A stretch of 64,000 bases of DNA from Spirosoma fluviale (GTDB taxonomy: Bacteria; Bacteroidota; Bacteroidia; Cytophagales; Spirosomataceae). Under the pieces are notes generated by a model that ran no database searches, had not been told where the DNA came from, and was given only the letters and a program-made list of their open reading frames with translations. Below are positions 1 to 9,017 of this stretch, one piece after another. Position 1 is the first letter of the stretch; each line of letters starts with the position of its first letter. The stretch spans positions 62,001 through 126,000 of the forward strand of contig NZ_OCNH01000007.1 in the NCBI RefSeq assembly GCF_900230225.1, written 5' to 3'. The position numbers and the translations under genes are program-made.

Positions 1-59
1 GAAAATCGTCGGACAGAAACGTAGGAGCGGGAGCGAGCGTGTACATAAGTATTAAAGTA

Positions 60-96
60 AAAGCCGGGTTGTTTCTCCCGGCTTTGTATTATTTTT
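60..96 (+). terminator. Intrinsic terminator of a gene left of the window
   Basis: A 9-bp stem (60-68 with 77-85, AAAGCCGGG/CCCGGCTTT) with an 8-nt loop is followed on the plus strand by a T-rich run (to about 97). The better T-tract is on the plus side, so it probably ends a plus-strand gene whose last codons lie in the first 55 bases. The reading frame of that gene cannot be decided, because stop codons are available at 22-24 and 53-55. Confidence 0.7.
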
Positions 97-188
97 TTGT
101 GATTTGAAGAGCAAATTTGAGCTTTTTGGTGGCATCCGTTGGCTCCTGCAAGATAAACAAATAATTTATGTCACTGGTAGCTGGGGGA

Positions 189-1388
189 CTACTCCCCCGC
201 CGATAACCCAAGCATCAATCCACGAATTTCGGCCAGTCCGCGCAAACGACCGATGGCCGTGTAGCCCGGATTGGTTCGTTTCCCGGAGGTCAGGTCATCG
301 AGCATGCGGTGCCCGTGGTCGGGCCGGAAAGGCATACGGGTATCCTGACGACCTTCCGCAATGCGCCGTTTCTGCTCGGCGAGCAATGCCCGTGTTACGC
401 CCACCATCGGCACATCGCCTTCGAGGTGATTGGCTTCCTGAAAGCTATGCCGACCGGGTTGATTGTCCGCATCGCGCTGGGTGCTGCGAAGGTGAACGAA
501 ATGAATGCTTGGTCCCAGTCGCTCAACCATCCCGACGAGGTCGTTATCGGCCCGAACACCGTACGAGCCGGTGCAAAAGCAGAGTCCGTTGGCAGGTGAG
601 TCAGTAGCGGCCAGCAAAGCGCGGGCGTCGGCTTCGGTACTCACTACGCGGGGCAGCCCTAAAATCGGATACGGCGGATCGTCGGGGTGAATGGCCAGCC
701 GGACGCCAGCCGATTCGGCCACGGGTACGATCTCACGCAGAAACGAGTACAGATTCTGACGTAACTCCTGATCGCTAATATCTTTGTACGCATCCAGCGC
801 ATCACGAAACTGCTCGACCGTGTAACTCTCTTCCGAACCGGGCAAACCGGCAATGATGGTACGAACCAGCCGCTTCACCTGCGCATCGGTCATGCCATCG
901 AGTTTGGCACGGGCCTGTTGCTTTTGATGGTCATTGTACAAATACTGGGCACCCGGCCGCTGAAGAATGAATAGTTCAAAAGCGGCAAACTCAATGGCAT
1001 CGAAACGAAGCCCCGTTGAGCCATCGGGCATGGGAAAGTCGAGGTCGGTGCGGGTCCAGTCGAGTACGGGCATAAAGTTGTAACAGACCGTATCAATACC
1101 GGCCTTTGCCAGATTAACAATAGACTCCTTGTAGTTTTCGATGTATTGCCGGTAGTCGCCGGTGCGGGTTTTGATGCCCTCATGGACCGGTATACTTTCA
1201 ACGACCGACCAGGTCAGCCCTTTTTCTTCGATAATCGCTTTCCGATCCAGAATATCCTCCAGCGACCATACTTTTCCATTTGAAATCTGGTGGAGGGCGG
1301 TAACGATACCGGTAGCACCCGCCTGTCGGACATCATTGAGCGATACGGGGTCATTCGGACCGAACCATCGCCAGGTTTGTTCAAGCAT
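189..1388 (-). CDS. uxuA: Mannonate dehydratase
   Basis: UxuA dehydrates D-mannonate to 2-keto-3-deoxygluconate (KDG) in the cytoplasmic glucuronate branch of hexuronate catabolism. The start was placed at the ATG at 1388 because the protein then begins [17 protein letters not shown], as family members do, and is 399 aa, the usual length. A longer reading from 1562 would add 58 residues without family character. Visible family motifs are WRWFGP near the N-terminus, [14 protein letters not shown] in the middle, [14 protein letters not shown] and HLRSTQRD, which carry the metal-binding Cys, His and Asp residues. It is transcribed divergently from the hexuronate transporter at 1505, and KDG kinase follows that gene, so the substrate pathway is coherent. 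Confidence 0.95.
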   Translation of the reverse strand: MLEQTWRWFGPNDPVSLNDVRQAGATGIVTALHQISNGKVWSLEDILDRKAIIEEKGLTWSVVESIPVHEGIKTRTGDYRQYIENYKESIVNLAKAGIDTVCYNFMPVLDWTRTDLDFPMPDGSTGLRFDAIEFAAFELFILQRPGAQYLYNDHQKQQARAKLDGMTDAQVKRLVRTIIAGLPGSEESYTVEQFRDALDAYKDISDQELRQNLYSFLREIVPVAESAGVRLAIHPDDPPYPILGLPRVVSTEADARALLAATDSPANGLCFCTGSYGVRADNDLVGMVERLGPSIHFVHLRSTQRDADNQPGRHSFQEANHLEGDVPMVGVTRALLAEQKRRIAEGRQDTRMPFRPDHGHRMLDDLTSGKRTNPGYTAIGRLRGLAEIRGLMLGLSAGE

Positions 1389-1398
1389 TATAATGTGG

Positions 1399-1441
1399 TT
1401 GGTAAGTGAGTAAGTGGTAAGTGGGTACACCAACTTACCGA
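1399..1441. repeat. GTAAGTG tandem repeats with an inverted arm between uxuA and the transporter
   Basis: The 116-bp divergent spacer holds three near-tandem copies of GTAAGTG (1402-1408, 1410-1416, 1417-1423). The segment 1399-1407 (TTGGTAAGT) can pair with 1433-1441 (ACTTACCGA) with one wobble. The position between divergent genes would suit an operator, but the same GTAAGTG word recurs in unrelated intergenic hairpins at 8942 and 52957, so a general intergenic repeat is equally likely. Confidence 0.5.
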
Positions 1442-1504
1442 CTAAATAAGGTAAAAAAGCACTCCCATCTCCTTTTCTCCCCAAAACTCCTGGTTGTTTT
1501 GCAA

Positions 1505-2854
1505 ATGCCAACCCCTTCCGGCCGCTTTCGCTGGCGTATTGTCGCTTTATTGTTTCTGGCAACGACGATCAATTACATCGATCGGCAAGTGTTGTCTTTT
1601 ACCATGACGGACGAAGTCTTTCGGAAGGAAATGCTGGATATCGCTCCCGACTCCATTCTGACCAAAGAGGCAACTGACCGGTTCAAAGTGCTTTATGGTG
1701 ATGTCGATGCCGCCTTCAAATTCGCTTATGCCATTGGTTTTCTGCTGGCTGGCTGGCTGGTTGACCGCATTGGTACGAGACGGGGGTTCTCACTGGGTAT
1801 TCTGGTCTGGAGCGTTGCGGGCGTTCTTACGGCTTCGGTCAATACCATTGCCGGATTAAGCTGGATGCGGGCGTTGCTGGGGCTAGGCGAATCGGCAAAT
1901 TTCCCTTCAGCCATCAAAACCATTGCCGAGTGGTTTCCCCGGCGCGAACGCTCCTTTGCCAATGGCCTCTTCAATGCGGGCACTAACGTAGGCATTATTT
2001 TAACGGCCCTCGCCGTTCCTTACCTTATTTTACAATTTGGCTGGCGTAGTTCCTTTTTGGTAACGGGCGTACTGGGCTTTGGCTTGCTTATTTTCTGGTG
2101 GCTGAGCTACAGCAAACCCGAGCGACACCCAAAACTCTCTGCCGAGGAGTTGGCTTACATCCGGGCAGACAGCGAGAAAACCCCGCCACTAAAAGTCTCC
2201 TGGAGCCGGTTACTAAGCTACAAACAAACCTGGGCTTTCGCGGTCGGGAAGCTTATGTCCGACCCGATCTGGTGGTTTTATATGTCGTGGTTACCCGATT
2301 TTTTCAACTCGAACGATGCCCTCGATGAAAAGCTTGACCTCAAGAGTTTTGGCTTACCTTTCCTGATCATCTACGTCGTTTCCGACGCAGGCAGTATTTT
2401 CTTCGGCTGGCTCAGCACCCAGTTTATGCGTTGGGGGTGGTCGGCGAATCGCGCTCGCAAAACAACCTTGCTGATTTGTGCTCTGTGTGTTGTGCCTATT
2501 TTCTTTGCCGCCCAAACTAACAGCCTCACCACCGCCATTGCTCTCATTGCGCTGGCAACGGCCGCTCACCAAGGTTGGTCAGCAAATATGTATACCTTCG
2601 CGTCGGATTTATTTCCAAGGAATGTAGTGGCTTCCGTAACCGGCATTGGCGGTATGTTTGGCACAGTTGGCGGTATTCTGCTGGCCTTGCTGGCCGGGCG
2701 AATCATTACCGCTTTTGGTTATCTGCCCATGTTTATCATTGCCAGCTGCTCCTATCTGATCGCCCTTGTTATTATTCATTTGGTTTTACCCAAATTAGAG
2801 CCCGTAAAAACCGAAGAATTAATGGGTGACTACATGGTAGACACTAAGCGATAG
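1505..2854 (+). CDS. MFS hexuronate transporter (ACS/ExuT-like)
   Basis: This is an inner-membrane major-facilitator symporter, about 449 aa from the chosen ATG at 1505 ([17 protein letters not shown]). An upstream ATG at 1421 would add 28 polar residues and is less likely. The N-terminus has the motif [10 protein letters not shown] typical of the anion:cation symporter group, followed by [15 protein letters not shown], which matches the conserved loop 2-3 motif. About twelve hydrophobic segments are visible. Neighbours argue for a hexuronate or aldonate substrate: uxuA lies divergently upstream, and KDG kinase starts 39 bp downstream on the same strand, probably in the same transcript. The exact substrate (glucuronate, galacturonate or an unsaturated derivative) cannot be read from sequence. 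Confidence 0.87.
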   Translation: MPTPSGRFRWRIVALLFLATTINYIDRQVLSFTMTDEVFRKEMLDIAPDSILTKEATDRFKVLYGDVDAAFKFAYAIGFLLAGWLVDRIGTRRGFSLGILVWSVAGVLTASVNTIAGLSWMRALLGLGESANFPSAIKTIAEWFPRRERSFANGLFNAGTNVGIILTALAVPYLILQFGWRSSFLVTGVLGFGLLIFWWLSYSKPERHPKLSAEELAYIRADSEKTPPLKVSWSRLLSYKQTWAFAVGKLMSDPIWWFYMSWLPDFFNSNDALDEKLDLKSFGLPFLIIYVVSDAGSIFFGWLSTQFMRWGWSANRARKTTLLICALCVVPIFFAAQTNSLTTAIALIALATAAHQGWSANMYTFASDLFPRNVVASVTGIGGMFGTVGGILLALLAGRIITAFGYLPMFIIASCSYLIALVIIHLVLPKLEPVKTEELMGDYMVDTKR

Positions 2855-2893
2855 ACTTATACTGTAGTTGCTTTAGCTTTTTAACTCGTACGC

Positions 2894-3886
2894 ATGAAAC
2901 TAATCACCTTTGGCGAAGTCATGCTTCGGCTAAGTCCGCCGGGCGTTGACCGCTTTACCCAAACCGACAGCCTAACTATGCATTTTGGTGGCACAGAAGC
3001 CAATGTAGCGGTTTCGCTGGCGCAGTTTGGTATGCAGGCGGCTCATGTTACCCGCTTTCCGGACCATGCTTTGGGGCGGTCGGCGGCAGGCTACCTGCGC
3101 AAATACGGCGTTGACACCCAACACATCCAATACGGTGATGGGCGGCTGGGACTGTATTTCCTCGAAACGGGAGCCGGAAGCCGGGCAAGTCAAATCATTT
3201 ACGACCGGGTAGACTCCGCTTTTGCACGCATCGGCGCAAATTCAATTGATTGGGAAACCGTACTGAGTGGCGCGTCGTGGTTTCACTGGACGGGCATCAC
3301 CCCTGCTCTATCGCAGGGGGCAGCGGATTGTTTGCTGGCCGGGATTCAAACGGCGAATCGGCTGGGCATTCCCGTCTCGGCCGATATCGTTTACCGCAGC
3401 AACCTGTGGCAATACGGCAAAACACCCCAGGAAATCATGCCCGCCCTAACCCAGGGCTGTACGCTGGTTCTGGGCAGTAAAAACCTATTTTCGGACCTTT
3501 ATGGGGTTGTTGGCAGCACATTTCAGGAATCGGGTCGGGCGCTCATGAAGCGTTTCCCCAATGTCCGGTACATTACCGATACCAAACGACGGTCCATCAG
3601 CGCATCGCATAATCAATTAGCGGCCAAGCTATTCGACGGCGAAACCGTTTACAAATCCAGAACCCATGACATTAAATCCATTACCGACCGTATTGGTACG
3701 GGCGATGCTTACATGGCTGGCTTGATTTATGGTTTGCTGACCTTCAATGACCTGCAACGAACCGTTGAGTTTGGCGCGGCTGCCTCTGCGCTGAAACACA
3801 CCATTCCGGGCGATGCCAACCTGGCTACTATTTCTGAAGTAGAAACGCTGGCCAATGGCGACAGCTCAGGAAAACTGAAACGATGA
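2894..3886 (+). CDS. kdgK: 2-keto-3-deoxygluconate kinase (PfkB family)
   Basis: This cytoplasmic sugar kinase is predicted to phosphorylate KDG to KDG-6-phosphate, the step before KDPG aldolase. It is 330 aa, standard for the PfkB/ribokinase family. The N-terminus reads MKLITFGEVMLRLSPPG, a KdgK hallmark. The first PfkB signature region (FGGTEANVAVSLAQFG) and the second (DRIGTGDAYMAGL, catalytic Asp at about residue 271) are both present. It lies 39 bp after the hexuronate transporter and ahead of tagaturonate reductase, consistent with one uronate-use cluster. The kinase class is certain. The KDG substrate rests on N-terminal similarity and context. No KDPG aldolase gene is in the window. 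Confidence 0.9.
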   Translation: MKLITFGEVMLRLSPPGVDRFTQTDSLTMHFGGTEANVAVSLAQFGMQAAHVTRFPDHALGRSAAGYLRKYGVDTQHIQYGDGRLGLYFLETGAGSRASQIIYDRVDSAFARIGANSIDWETVLSGASWFHWTGITPALSQGAADCLLAGIQTANRLGIPVSADIVYRSNLWQYGKTPQEIMPALTQGCTLVLGSKNLFSDLYGVVGSTFQESGRALMKRFPNVRYITDTKRRSISASHNQLAAKLFDGETVYKSRTHDIKSITDRIGTGDAYMAGLIYGLLTFNDLQRTVEFGAAASALKHTIPGDANLATISEVETLANGDSSGKLKR

Positions 3887-4009
3887 GCAGTCATTTTGTG
3901 CTTACGATAAAATACCAGCTATGGGTAACGATGTAGTTCGTATTATTGCTGAATTATGATGAACTCATAAAAAAAGTCAATTTAAGTTAATAGTAAATCC
4001 GTCTGACTG

Positions 4010-5551
4010 ATGACCGCAGACCAGATTGCAGCACGTCCAACCATGGCTAAATTAAACCGTTCAACCCATCCAGTACCTGTTTACCCTGAAAAAATTCTTC
4101 AATTCGGTACGGGTGTACTCCTGCGAGGCTTACCTGATTATTTAATACAAAAAGCGAACAGCGAAGGGCGATTCGAAGGGTCTATTGTTGTCGTAAAGTC
4201 GACCGATAGCCAGACGAATGAGTTCTCGGACCAGGACAACCTGTATACGGTTGCGGTTCGGGGCGTTCAACAGGGTCAGGAAGTGGCCGAAAATACCATT
4301 GTTTCGGCGATCAGCCGGGTACTGGCCGCACAAACCCAGTGGCATGACGTGCTGGTGCTGGCCCGCAATCCAAAACTACAGATCATCATTTCCAATACGA
4401 CCGAAATTGGTCTTAACTACGTCGAAGAGAGCATCTTTCAGCATCCGCCCCAATCATTTCCGGCCAAACTAACGGCATTTCTGTATGAGCGGTTTCGCAG
4501 TGTGGGCGGTTCAAAAGCCAAGGGACTGGTCGTTATTCCTACCGAACTCGTCACCGATAATGGTCTGAAATTGCGGGAAGCCGTGGAGAAACTGGCCCAG
4601 TTCAACGAGTTGGGCAAGCTCTTCACCAAGTGGCTCAAATTCCACGTTCGGTTCTGTAACTCGCTCGTCGATCGAATCGTTACGCGCCCCACGGAGGAAG
4701 ATAAACTGGCTCTTGAAAACGAAGTAGGCTACGAAGACGACCTGCTCACGTTTACAGAACCTTATCACCTCTGGGCCATTGAAGGCGATGACCGTGTTCG
4801 ACAGACATTGTCGTTTGCGGGTCCGTTAACCCCGCAGATCATCATTGACGAAGACATCAATTTTTATAAAGAGCGAAAACTGCGGGTACTGAACGGCACG
4901 CATACGCTGACCATGCCCCTGGGTTATCTGCTCGGGCTGGAAACCGTAGCGGATGAAATGCGCCACCCGGCCATGAGCAAATTCGTTGAACAGCTGATGC
5001 TCAGCGAAATTGTGCCAACCGTTCCTGACTACGACATTCCGGGTATGGACAAAGCCGCCGTTGCCCAGTTCGCCCACGACGTGCTGGACCGGTTCCGCAA
5101 CCCGCATCTAGACCATTTACTGTTGAATATTTCGCTTCAGCAAACGGCTAAAATGCAGGCCCGTAATGTGGCGACGCTGCAACGCTATTACGAGCAGTTC
5201 AACACCGTTCCCAAACTCATGGCCTTCGGCTTTGCGGCTTATCTGTTGTTCATGAAAGTTGTTCGGGAAGAGAAGGGGCAGTTCTTCGGCGAAATCGCCC
5301 TGCCGGGTGGTGGAGTACTCAACTACCCGATTCGCGATGATAAAGCAGGTTATTTCTACGGCGACTGGAAAACGGTGAAAGAAGGAGATTCGGCTACGGT
5401 AGACGCCTTTGTAAAAAGTGTATTGTCTGATACAACGCTCTGGCAAGCTGACCTAACCACGTTAGCCGGATTTAGTGAGGCCGTTGCCGAAACCCTCAAT
5501 TCGTTATTGGCAGAAGGTGTCGAAAAAAGCCTCAAAAAAGTGATTGGTTAG
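4010..5551 (+). CDS. uxaB: Tagaturonate reductase (mannitol dehydrogenase family)
   Basis: UxaB interconverts tagaturonate and altronate with NADH, in the galacturonate branch of hexuronate catabolism. The N-terminal half carries the Rossmann start (YPEKILQFGTGVLLRG), and the C-terminal half has the mannitol-dehydrogenase-type catalytic segment KLRVLNGTHTLTMPLGYLLG. Length is 513 aa from the ATG at 4010. An ATG at 4043 (MAKLNRSTHPVPVYPEK) aligns better with the family N-terminus and would give 502 aa, so the start is uncertain. It lies 123 bp after kdgK on the same strand and ends at a very strong bidirectional terminator. Altronate dehydratase and uronate isomerase are not in the window. Confidence 0.9.
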   Translation: MTADQIAARPTMAKLNRSTHPVPVYPEKILQFGTGVLLRGLPDYLIQKANSEGRFEGSIVVVKSTDSQTNEFSDQDNLYTVAVRGVQQGQEVAENTIVSAISRVLAAQTQWHDVLVLARNPKLQIIISNTTEIGLNYVEESIFQHPPQSFPAKLTAFLYERFRSVGGSKAKGLVVIPTELVTDNGLKLREAVEKLAQFNELGKLFTKWLKFHVRFCNSLVDRIVTRPTEEDKLALENEVGYEDDLLTFTEPYHLWAIEGDDRVRQTLSFAGPLTPQIIIDEDINFYKERKLRVLNGTHTLTMPLGYLLGLETVADEMRHPAMSKFVEQLMLSEIVPTVPDYDIPGMDKAAVAQFAHDVLDRFRNPHLDHLLLNISLQQTAKMQARNVATLQRYYEQFNTVPKLMAFGFAAYLLFMKVVREEKGQFFGEIALPGGGVLNYPIRDDKAGYFYGDWKTVKEGDSATVDAFVKSVLSDTTLWQADLTTLAGFSEAVAETLNSLLAEGVEKSLKKVIG

Positions 5552-5563
5552 TCTTATTGACAC

Positions 5564-5612
5564 AAAAACAGAAGTCCCGACAGCAAATGTAGCTGTCGGG
5601 ACTTCTGTTTTT
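5564..5612. terminator. Bidirectional terminator between uxaB and the HIT gene
   Basis: A perfect 20-bp inverted repeat (5564-5583 with 5593-5612) has a 9-nt loop. The arm ends are A-rich on one side and T-rich on the other, so either strand yields a hairpin followed by a U-run. It lies between convergent genes and should serve both. Confidence 0.88.
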
Positions 5613-5643
5613 CACAAGAGGCTACTGTAGTATCGAAAAAGAT

Positions 5644-6036
5644 TTACCCTAAAAACGCCCGAATTTTCTCAGCCGTTGCGGCTAGCTCATCCTGGCTGGG
5701 TTTTAGTTTGTTGTGAAAATTCATGTCGGCCATGGAGTTGAGTGGAATCAGGTGGACATGCGCATGCGGCACCTCCAAACCAACCACCGCCACACCGATG
5801 CGGAGACAGGGTACCGCCTTCTCAATTGCCGGGGCAACTTTTTTGGCGAACGCCATCAGCCCGACATACAATTCATCGTCCAGATCGAACAGGTAATCGA
5901 CCTCTTTCTTGGGGATAACCAGCGTATGGCCCGTAGTGGTCGGCATCACGTCCAGAAACGCCAGATAATCGTCTGTTTCGGCAATTTTGTGCGCCGGAAT
6001 CTCACCAGCTACAATTCGGGAGAAGATAGAAGGCAT
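5644..6036 (-). CDS. HIT family protein (histidine-triad nucleotide hydrolase)
   Basis: This is a small cytoplasmic histidine-triad protein, 130 aa from the ATG at 6036 (MPSIFSRIVAGEIPAHKIAE, the classic HIT start). The longer reading from 6096 adds 20 residues that run into an inverted repeat and is rejected. The catalytic triad motif is visible as HAHVHLIP near residue 95. Family members hydrolyse purine nucleoside phosphoramidates or adenylylated substrates. It lies 89 bp downstream of greA on the minus strand, an arrangement common in Bacteroidota, and both are probably one transcript. The specific cellular substrate is unknown. Confidence 0.93.
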   Translation of the reverse strand: MPSIFSRIVAGEIPAHKIAETDDYLAFLDVMPTTTGHTLVIPKKEVDYLFDLDDELYVGLMAFAKKVAPAIEKAVPCLRIGVAVVGLEVPHAHVHLIPLNSMADMNFHNKLKPSQDELAATAEKIRAFLG

Positions 6037-6055
6037 AAAAAAGTAAGAAGTAACA

Positions 6056-6114
6056 AGTTTAGCGTGAAGAATATAGTGGCGCAGTCCTTTATTCAATATT
6101 CTTCACGCTGAACT
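6056..6114. repeat. Inverted repeat between greA and the HIT gene
   Basis: Arms 6061-6074 and 6096-6109 are a perfect 14-bp match (AGCGTGAAGAATAT and its complement), extendable to about 19 bp (6056-6074/6096-6114) through one G-U pair. The loop is 21 nt. There is no immediate T-run on the minus strand, so it is more likely an intergenic hairpin or attenuator than a strong terminator. The word TTTAGCGTGAA resembles the arm at 19756 (TTTAACGTGAATAAT). Confidence 0.7.
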
Positions 6115-6125
6115 CTTCATTAAAA

Positions 6126-6599
6126 TTACCGGGCTATTTCCATTACTTCGAATTCCAGCACGCCAGCAGGTACTTTTATCTCGGCGGTATCGCCAACACG
6201 TTTCCCTAACAAGCCTTTACCAATGGGCGAACCCACCGAAATACGGCCGGTTTTGAGGTCAGCTTCTTCTTCCGAAACCAATATGTAAAGCATTTCTGCC
6301 CCACTTTTCTTGTTTTTGATCTTTACTTTCGACAACACCGATACCTGTGAGGCATCAATGGTCGATTCGTCCAGCACACGTGCGTTCGAAAGTACCTCTT
6401 CAAGTTTCGATATTTTCAGTTCATGTAACCCCTGAGCATCTTTTGCCGCATCATATTCAGCATTTTCGCTAAGATCTCCCTTGTCGCGGGCTTCGGCAAT
6501 CTGACGGGCAATCGCGGTTCGACCTTTTGTTTTCAACTCAACCAATTCAGCTTTCAGCCGGTTAAGTCCTTCTTCTGTGTAATAAGAAATCTTTGCCAT
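6126..6599 (-). CDS. greA: Transcription elongation factor GreA
   Basis: GreA enters the secondary channel of RNA polymerase and stimulates cleavage of backtracked transcripts. The 157-aa length and architecture are canonical. An N-terminal antiparallel coiled coil (about residues 5-75) carries the tip motif GDLSENAEYDAAK, with the acidic Asp and Glu needed for cleavage. The C-terminal FKBP-like domain is readable from KISVGSPIGKGLLGKRVGD to the end. The start ATG at 6599 gives MAKISYYTEEGLNRLKAEL, the normal N-terminus. It precedes the HIT gene on the minus strand. Confidence 0.97.
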   Translation of the reverse strand: MAKISYYTEEGLNRLKAELVELKTKGRTAIARQIAEARDKGDLSENAEYDAAKDAQGLHELKISKLEEVLSNARVLDESTIDASQVSVLSKVKIKNKKSGAEMLYILVSEEEADLKTGRISVGSPIGKGLLGKRVGDTAEIKVPAGVLEFEVMEIAR

Positions 6600-6644
6600 A
6601 ATGTAGTCGTACTTACTCGTTATTCGTATTTATTGGTGTGCTCC

Positions 6645-6747
6645 CTAAAAACAAAAAGAACGGTACACCGACCGTTCTGCAACCAAATTGGTTTTCTTTG
6701 CAGACGCGTCAGAGTCGCCGTCGGGTTTCCGAAGCGCTCGGTCCAAG
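6645..6747 (-). ncRNA. Candidate small RNA upstream of fmt
   Basis: On the minus strand a promoter-like pair (TTG at 6781-6783, 19-nt spacer, TAATTTTT at 6754-6761) points to a start near 6747. An intrinsic terminator closes the unit: an 8-bp stem (6671-6678 with 6657-6664, AGAACGGT/ACCGTTCT) followed by TTTTTGTTTTT. The 100-nt interval contains a second hairpin, in which CTGCAA and TTGCAG flank AACC and GGTT. An open frame of 73 codons crosses it, but starts upstream of the predicted promoter and has no recognisable character. I do not recognise the RNA family. It could instead be the end of a short leader transcript. Confidence 0.4.
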
Positions 6748-6753
6748 GATGTA

Positions 6754-6783
6754 AAAAATTATTCGTTGCATAGGCTAAGCCAA
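6754..6783 (-). promoter_or_regulatory. Putative Bacteroidota-type promoter of the small RNA
   Basis: Minus-strand TTG (6781-6783) and TAATTTTT (6754-6761) are separated by exactly 19 nt. This matches the TTG-N19-TAnnTTTG consensus except for the final base. Confidence 0.4.
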
Positions 6784-6856
6784 TTGCAGGCCAGTCATAT
6801 TCTGTTGAAACGTGCGGGAAGCATCGCTTCTTGTGATACAAAAGTAAAAATACTTC

Positions 6857-6880
6857 CCGGCTATATCAACACATAGCCGG
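6857..6880. repeat. Hairpin upstream of fmt
   Basis: An 8-bp perfect stem (CCGGCTAT at 6857-6864 with ATAGCCGG at 6873-6880) with an 8-nt loop lies 30 bp before the fmt start. It could sit in the fmt leader. There is no T-run on the plus strand. Confidence 0.5.
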
Positions 6881-6910
6881 TTGTCTTCGTAAAAACTGAT
6901 TTACCGAAAC

Positions 6911-7849
6911 ATGCCACAACCCCTTCGTATTATATTCATGGGCACGCCCGATTTTGCGGTTGCCAGTCTCCAGCGGCTTCTGGGAGCCGGTTTTCAGGTC
7001 GTTGCCGTCGTTACCGCCCCCGACCGGCCGTCCGGGCGCGGGCTCCAGTTAACGCCGTCGCCGGTAAAGAAAGCCGCCGAAGCCGCTAATTTACCGGTCC
7101 TTCAACCTGAAAAGCTCCGCGATCCGGCTTTTCTGGAACAACTCGCCAGTTACCAGGCCGATTTACAGGTCGTAGTGGCCTTTCGGATGCTGCCGGAAGT
7201 GGTTTGGGCAATGCCCACCATCGGAACATTTAACCTGCATGGCTCACTGTTGCCGCAATACCGCGGAGCCGCTCCTATTAACTGGGCCATCATCAACGGC
7301 GAGACAGAAACCGGGGTAACAACGTTTTTTATCGAGAAAGAAATTGATACGGGGCAAATGATCTTCCAGGACTACGAACTCATCTACCCGGACGATACGG
7401 CCGGAACGGTGCATGACCGGCTGATGGAGCGGGGCGCTCATCTGGTCGTAAAAACGGTTCATGCCATTGAGGCCGGTACGTATCCCCGCACGCCCCAACC
7501 CGTAGCCGATGACCTGAAACCGGCCCCTAAACTCAGCCGCGAAACCACCGAAATCAACTGGAACCAACCGGTAATCCAGATTCGTAACTTCGTACGGGGA
7601 CTATCGCCCTACCCCACTGCCTGGACGAAAATCAACGGGAAGGTTTTCAAGATTTACGCGGTTTCCGTCGCCAATGAGTCGCCTTTTGCCGCCGAACCGG
7701 GCTGGTCTGCCACGGCGGAATCTTATTCCGATAACAAGAAGGTGATTCTAGTACGGGCGTCTGACGGCTGGCTTCAGATCGACTCGCTTCAGGCAGAAGG
7801 CAAACGGCGTATGACGGCGGAAGAGTTTTTGCGGGGGAATAAGTTGTAA
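6911..7849 (+). CDS. fmt: Methionyl-tRNA formyltransferase
   Basis: Fmt formylates the initiator methionyl-tRNA using 10-formyltetrahydrofolate. The 312-aa length is standard. The N-terminal catalytic domain shows IIFMGTPDFAVASL at the start, APDRPSGRG in the tRNA-contact loop, and the catalytic triad region FNLHGSLLPQYRGAAPINW (Asn and His) with EIDTGQMI (Asp). The C-terminal OB-like domain begins after about residue 205. folA, a folate-pathway gene, lies two genes downstream on the same strand, though separate hairpins in the gaps argue against a tight operon. Confidence 0.96.
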   Translation: MPQPLRIIFMGTPDFAVASLQRLLGAGFQVVAVVTAPDRPSGRGLQLTPSPVKKAAEAANLPVLQPEKLRDPAFLEQLASYQADLQVVVAFRMLPEVVWAMPTIGTFNLHGSLLPQYRGAAPINWAIINGETETGVTTFFIEKEIDTGQMIFQDYELIYPDDTAGTVHDRLMERGAHLVVKTVHAIEAGTYPRTPQPVADDLKPAPKLSRETTEINWNQPVIQIRNFVRGLSPYPTAWTKINGKVFKIYAVSVANESPFAAEPGWSATAESYSDNKKVILVRASDGWLQIDSLQAEGKRRMTAEEFLRGNKL

Positions 7850-7936
7850 GCTGGGATTTGTAATAAAGAAGCGATAAATAGTAAAACATGGGACTAGTAC
7901 TTCTTTGACTTATAACACCTTACCCCCATTCCTTAC

Positions 7937-8932
7937 ATGAAATTAGCCCTACTATCTGTAATCTTCATCCTCCTAACTCTTTTGACCAGCAACGCCCAAA
8001 CGGAAACCTACGCGGAGAAACTGGGTTTCCCTAAAGGAAAGAAAGTCGTCATTTTCCACGTCGATGATGCCGGGATGAGCTACGAATCGAACGTGGGAAC
8101 GATAAATGCCATGGACAAAGGCATTGCCAGTTCAACCAGTGTCATGATGCCTTGCGGCTGGGTTCCTCACTTTTTTGAGTACGTAAAGAAGCACCCGACC
8201 GCCGATGTGGGCGTTCACCTGACGTTGACGTCGGAGTGGAACGGCTATCGATGGTGCCCGTTAGTAGGTCGCGAAAAAGCGCCCGGATTATATGATGAGC
8301 AGGGTGCATTCTGGCATTCGGTCGAACAGGTCGTTCAACACGCGTCGGCGGATGAGGTGGAAGCCGAGATTCGGGCGCAACTGGCTCGCTACCGCGCATT
8401 TGGCGTACAGCCTACGCACATGGATTCGCACATGGGAACCCTCTTCGAGCCGAAATTCATTACGCGCTACGCTAAAGTGGCCATCGAAGAAAAAATCCCG
8501 GTTCTGTTTCCGGCGGGTCACGCCACCTTGATCTTCAAAGCCAATAACGTACCCGCCCCTATGCAGCAACTGGCGCAACAGGTTGGCAAACAACTCTGGG
8601 ATGCAGGCTTACCCGTTATGGACGACCTCGACGGCACAAGTTACGGCTGGACGCTACCCGCCGGAACACCCGTTACCGATGCTACTATTCAGAAATATAA
8701 AACGCAGAAGTTTATCGAACTGCTCAAGTCAACGAAGCCCGGCCTGACGTACATTATTATGCACTGTACGGCCCCAAGCCCTACCTTTGACCAGATAAGC
8801 GGCTCCGGGCAATCCCGTAACGGCGACATGCTGGCTATGATGGACCCCACATTGAAAGCGTTTGTCGACAAAGAAGGAATCATCATCACCACCTGGCGCG
8901 AGCTAATGGAACGGCGTGGTAACGTTAAGTAA
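7937..8932 (+). CDS. Secreted ChbG/HpnK-type carbohydrate deacetylase
   Basis: The 331-aa protein has an N-terminal signal peptide (MKLALLSVIFILLTLLTSNAQT) and a YdjC/ChbG-type deacetylase fold. The metal-site motifs are visible: HVDDAGMSYESN (Asp), VGVHLTLTSEW (His) and THMDSHMGT (His). Family members remove N-acetyl groups from oligosaccharides such as diacetylchitobiose. The signal peptide implies periplasmic or outer action, so this paralogue probably trims glycans outside the cytoplasm. The substrate is not deducible. It stands alone between fmt and a perfect 27-bp hairpin before folA. Confidence 0.82.
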   Translation: MKLALLSVIFILLTLLTSNAQTETYAEKLGFPKGKKVVIFHVDDAGMSYESNVGTINAMDKGIASSTSVMMPCGWVPHFFEYVKKHPTADVGVHLTLTSEWNGYRWCPLVGREKAPGLYDEQGAFWHSVEQVVQHASADEVEAEIRAQLARYRAFGVQPTHMDSHMGTLFEPKFITRYAKVAIEEKIPVLFPAGHATLIFKANNVPAPMQQLAQQVGKQLWDAGLPVMDDLDGTSYGWTLPAGTPVTDATIQKYKTQKFIELLKSTKPGLTYIIMHCTAPSPTFDQISGSGQSRNGDMLAMMDPTLKAFVDKEGIIITTWRELMERRGNVK

Positions 8933-8936
8933 GTAT

Positions 8937-9004
8937 GTGTAGTAAGTGAAATGAGTGGAATAGGTAAACAGGTTCAACTATTCCACTCATTTCACTTACT
9001 ACAC
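8937..9004. repeat. Perfect 27-bp inverted repeat, 68-bp element
   Basis: Arms 8937-8963 and 8978-9004 are perfectly complementary over 27 bp with a 14-nt loop. The element fills almost the whole gap between the deacetylase gene and folA. No T-run follows, so it is not a classical terminator. Elements of identical 68-bp span with unrelated arms occur at 14036-14103 and 49744-49811. Confidence 0.9.
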
Positions 9005-9017
9005 CAAATCACCAACT

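Noticed and set aside
104-607. 167-codon plus-strand open frame opposite uxuA
   Set aside because: It overlies the conserved C-terminal half of uxuA on the other strand and has no protein-family character; it is a shadow of the GC-rich codon pattern.
3954-3970. Hairpin TTATGA-TGAAC-TCATAA before uxaB
   Set aside because: AT-only 6-bp stem with an A-run on the plus side; too weak to call a terminator or operator.
6620-6876. Two short overlapping frames upstream of fmt (minus 6620-6841, plus 6688-6876)
   Set aside because: No start-site support, no motif, and they overlap a terminator and promoter-like signals; the region reads better as non-coding.
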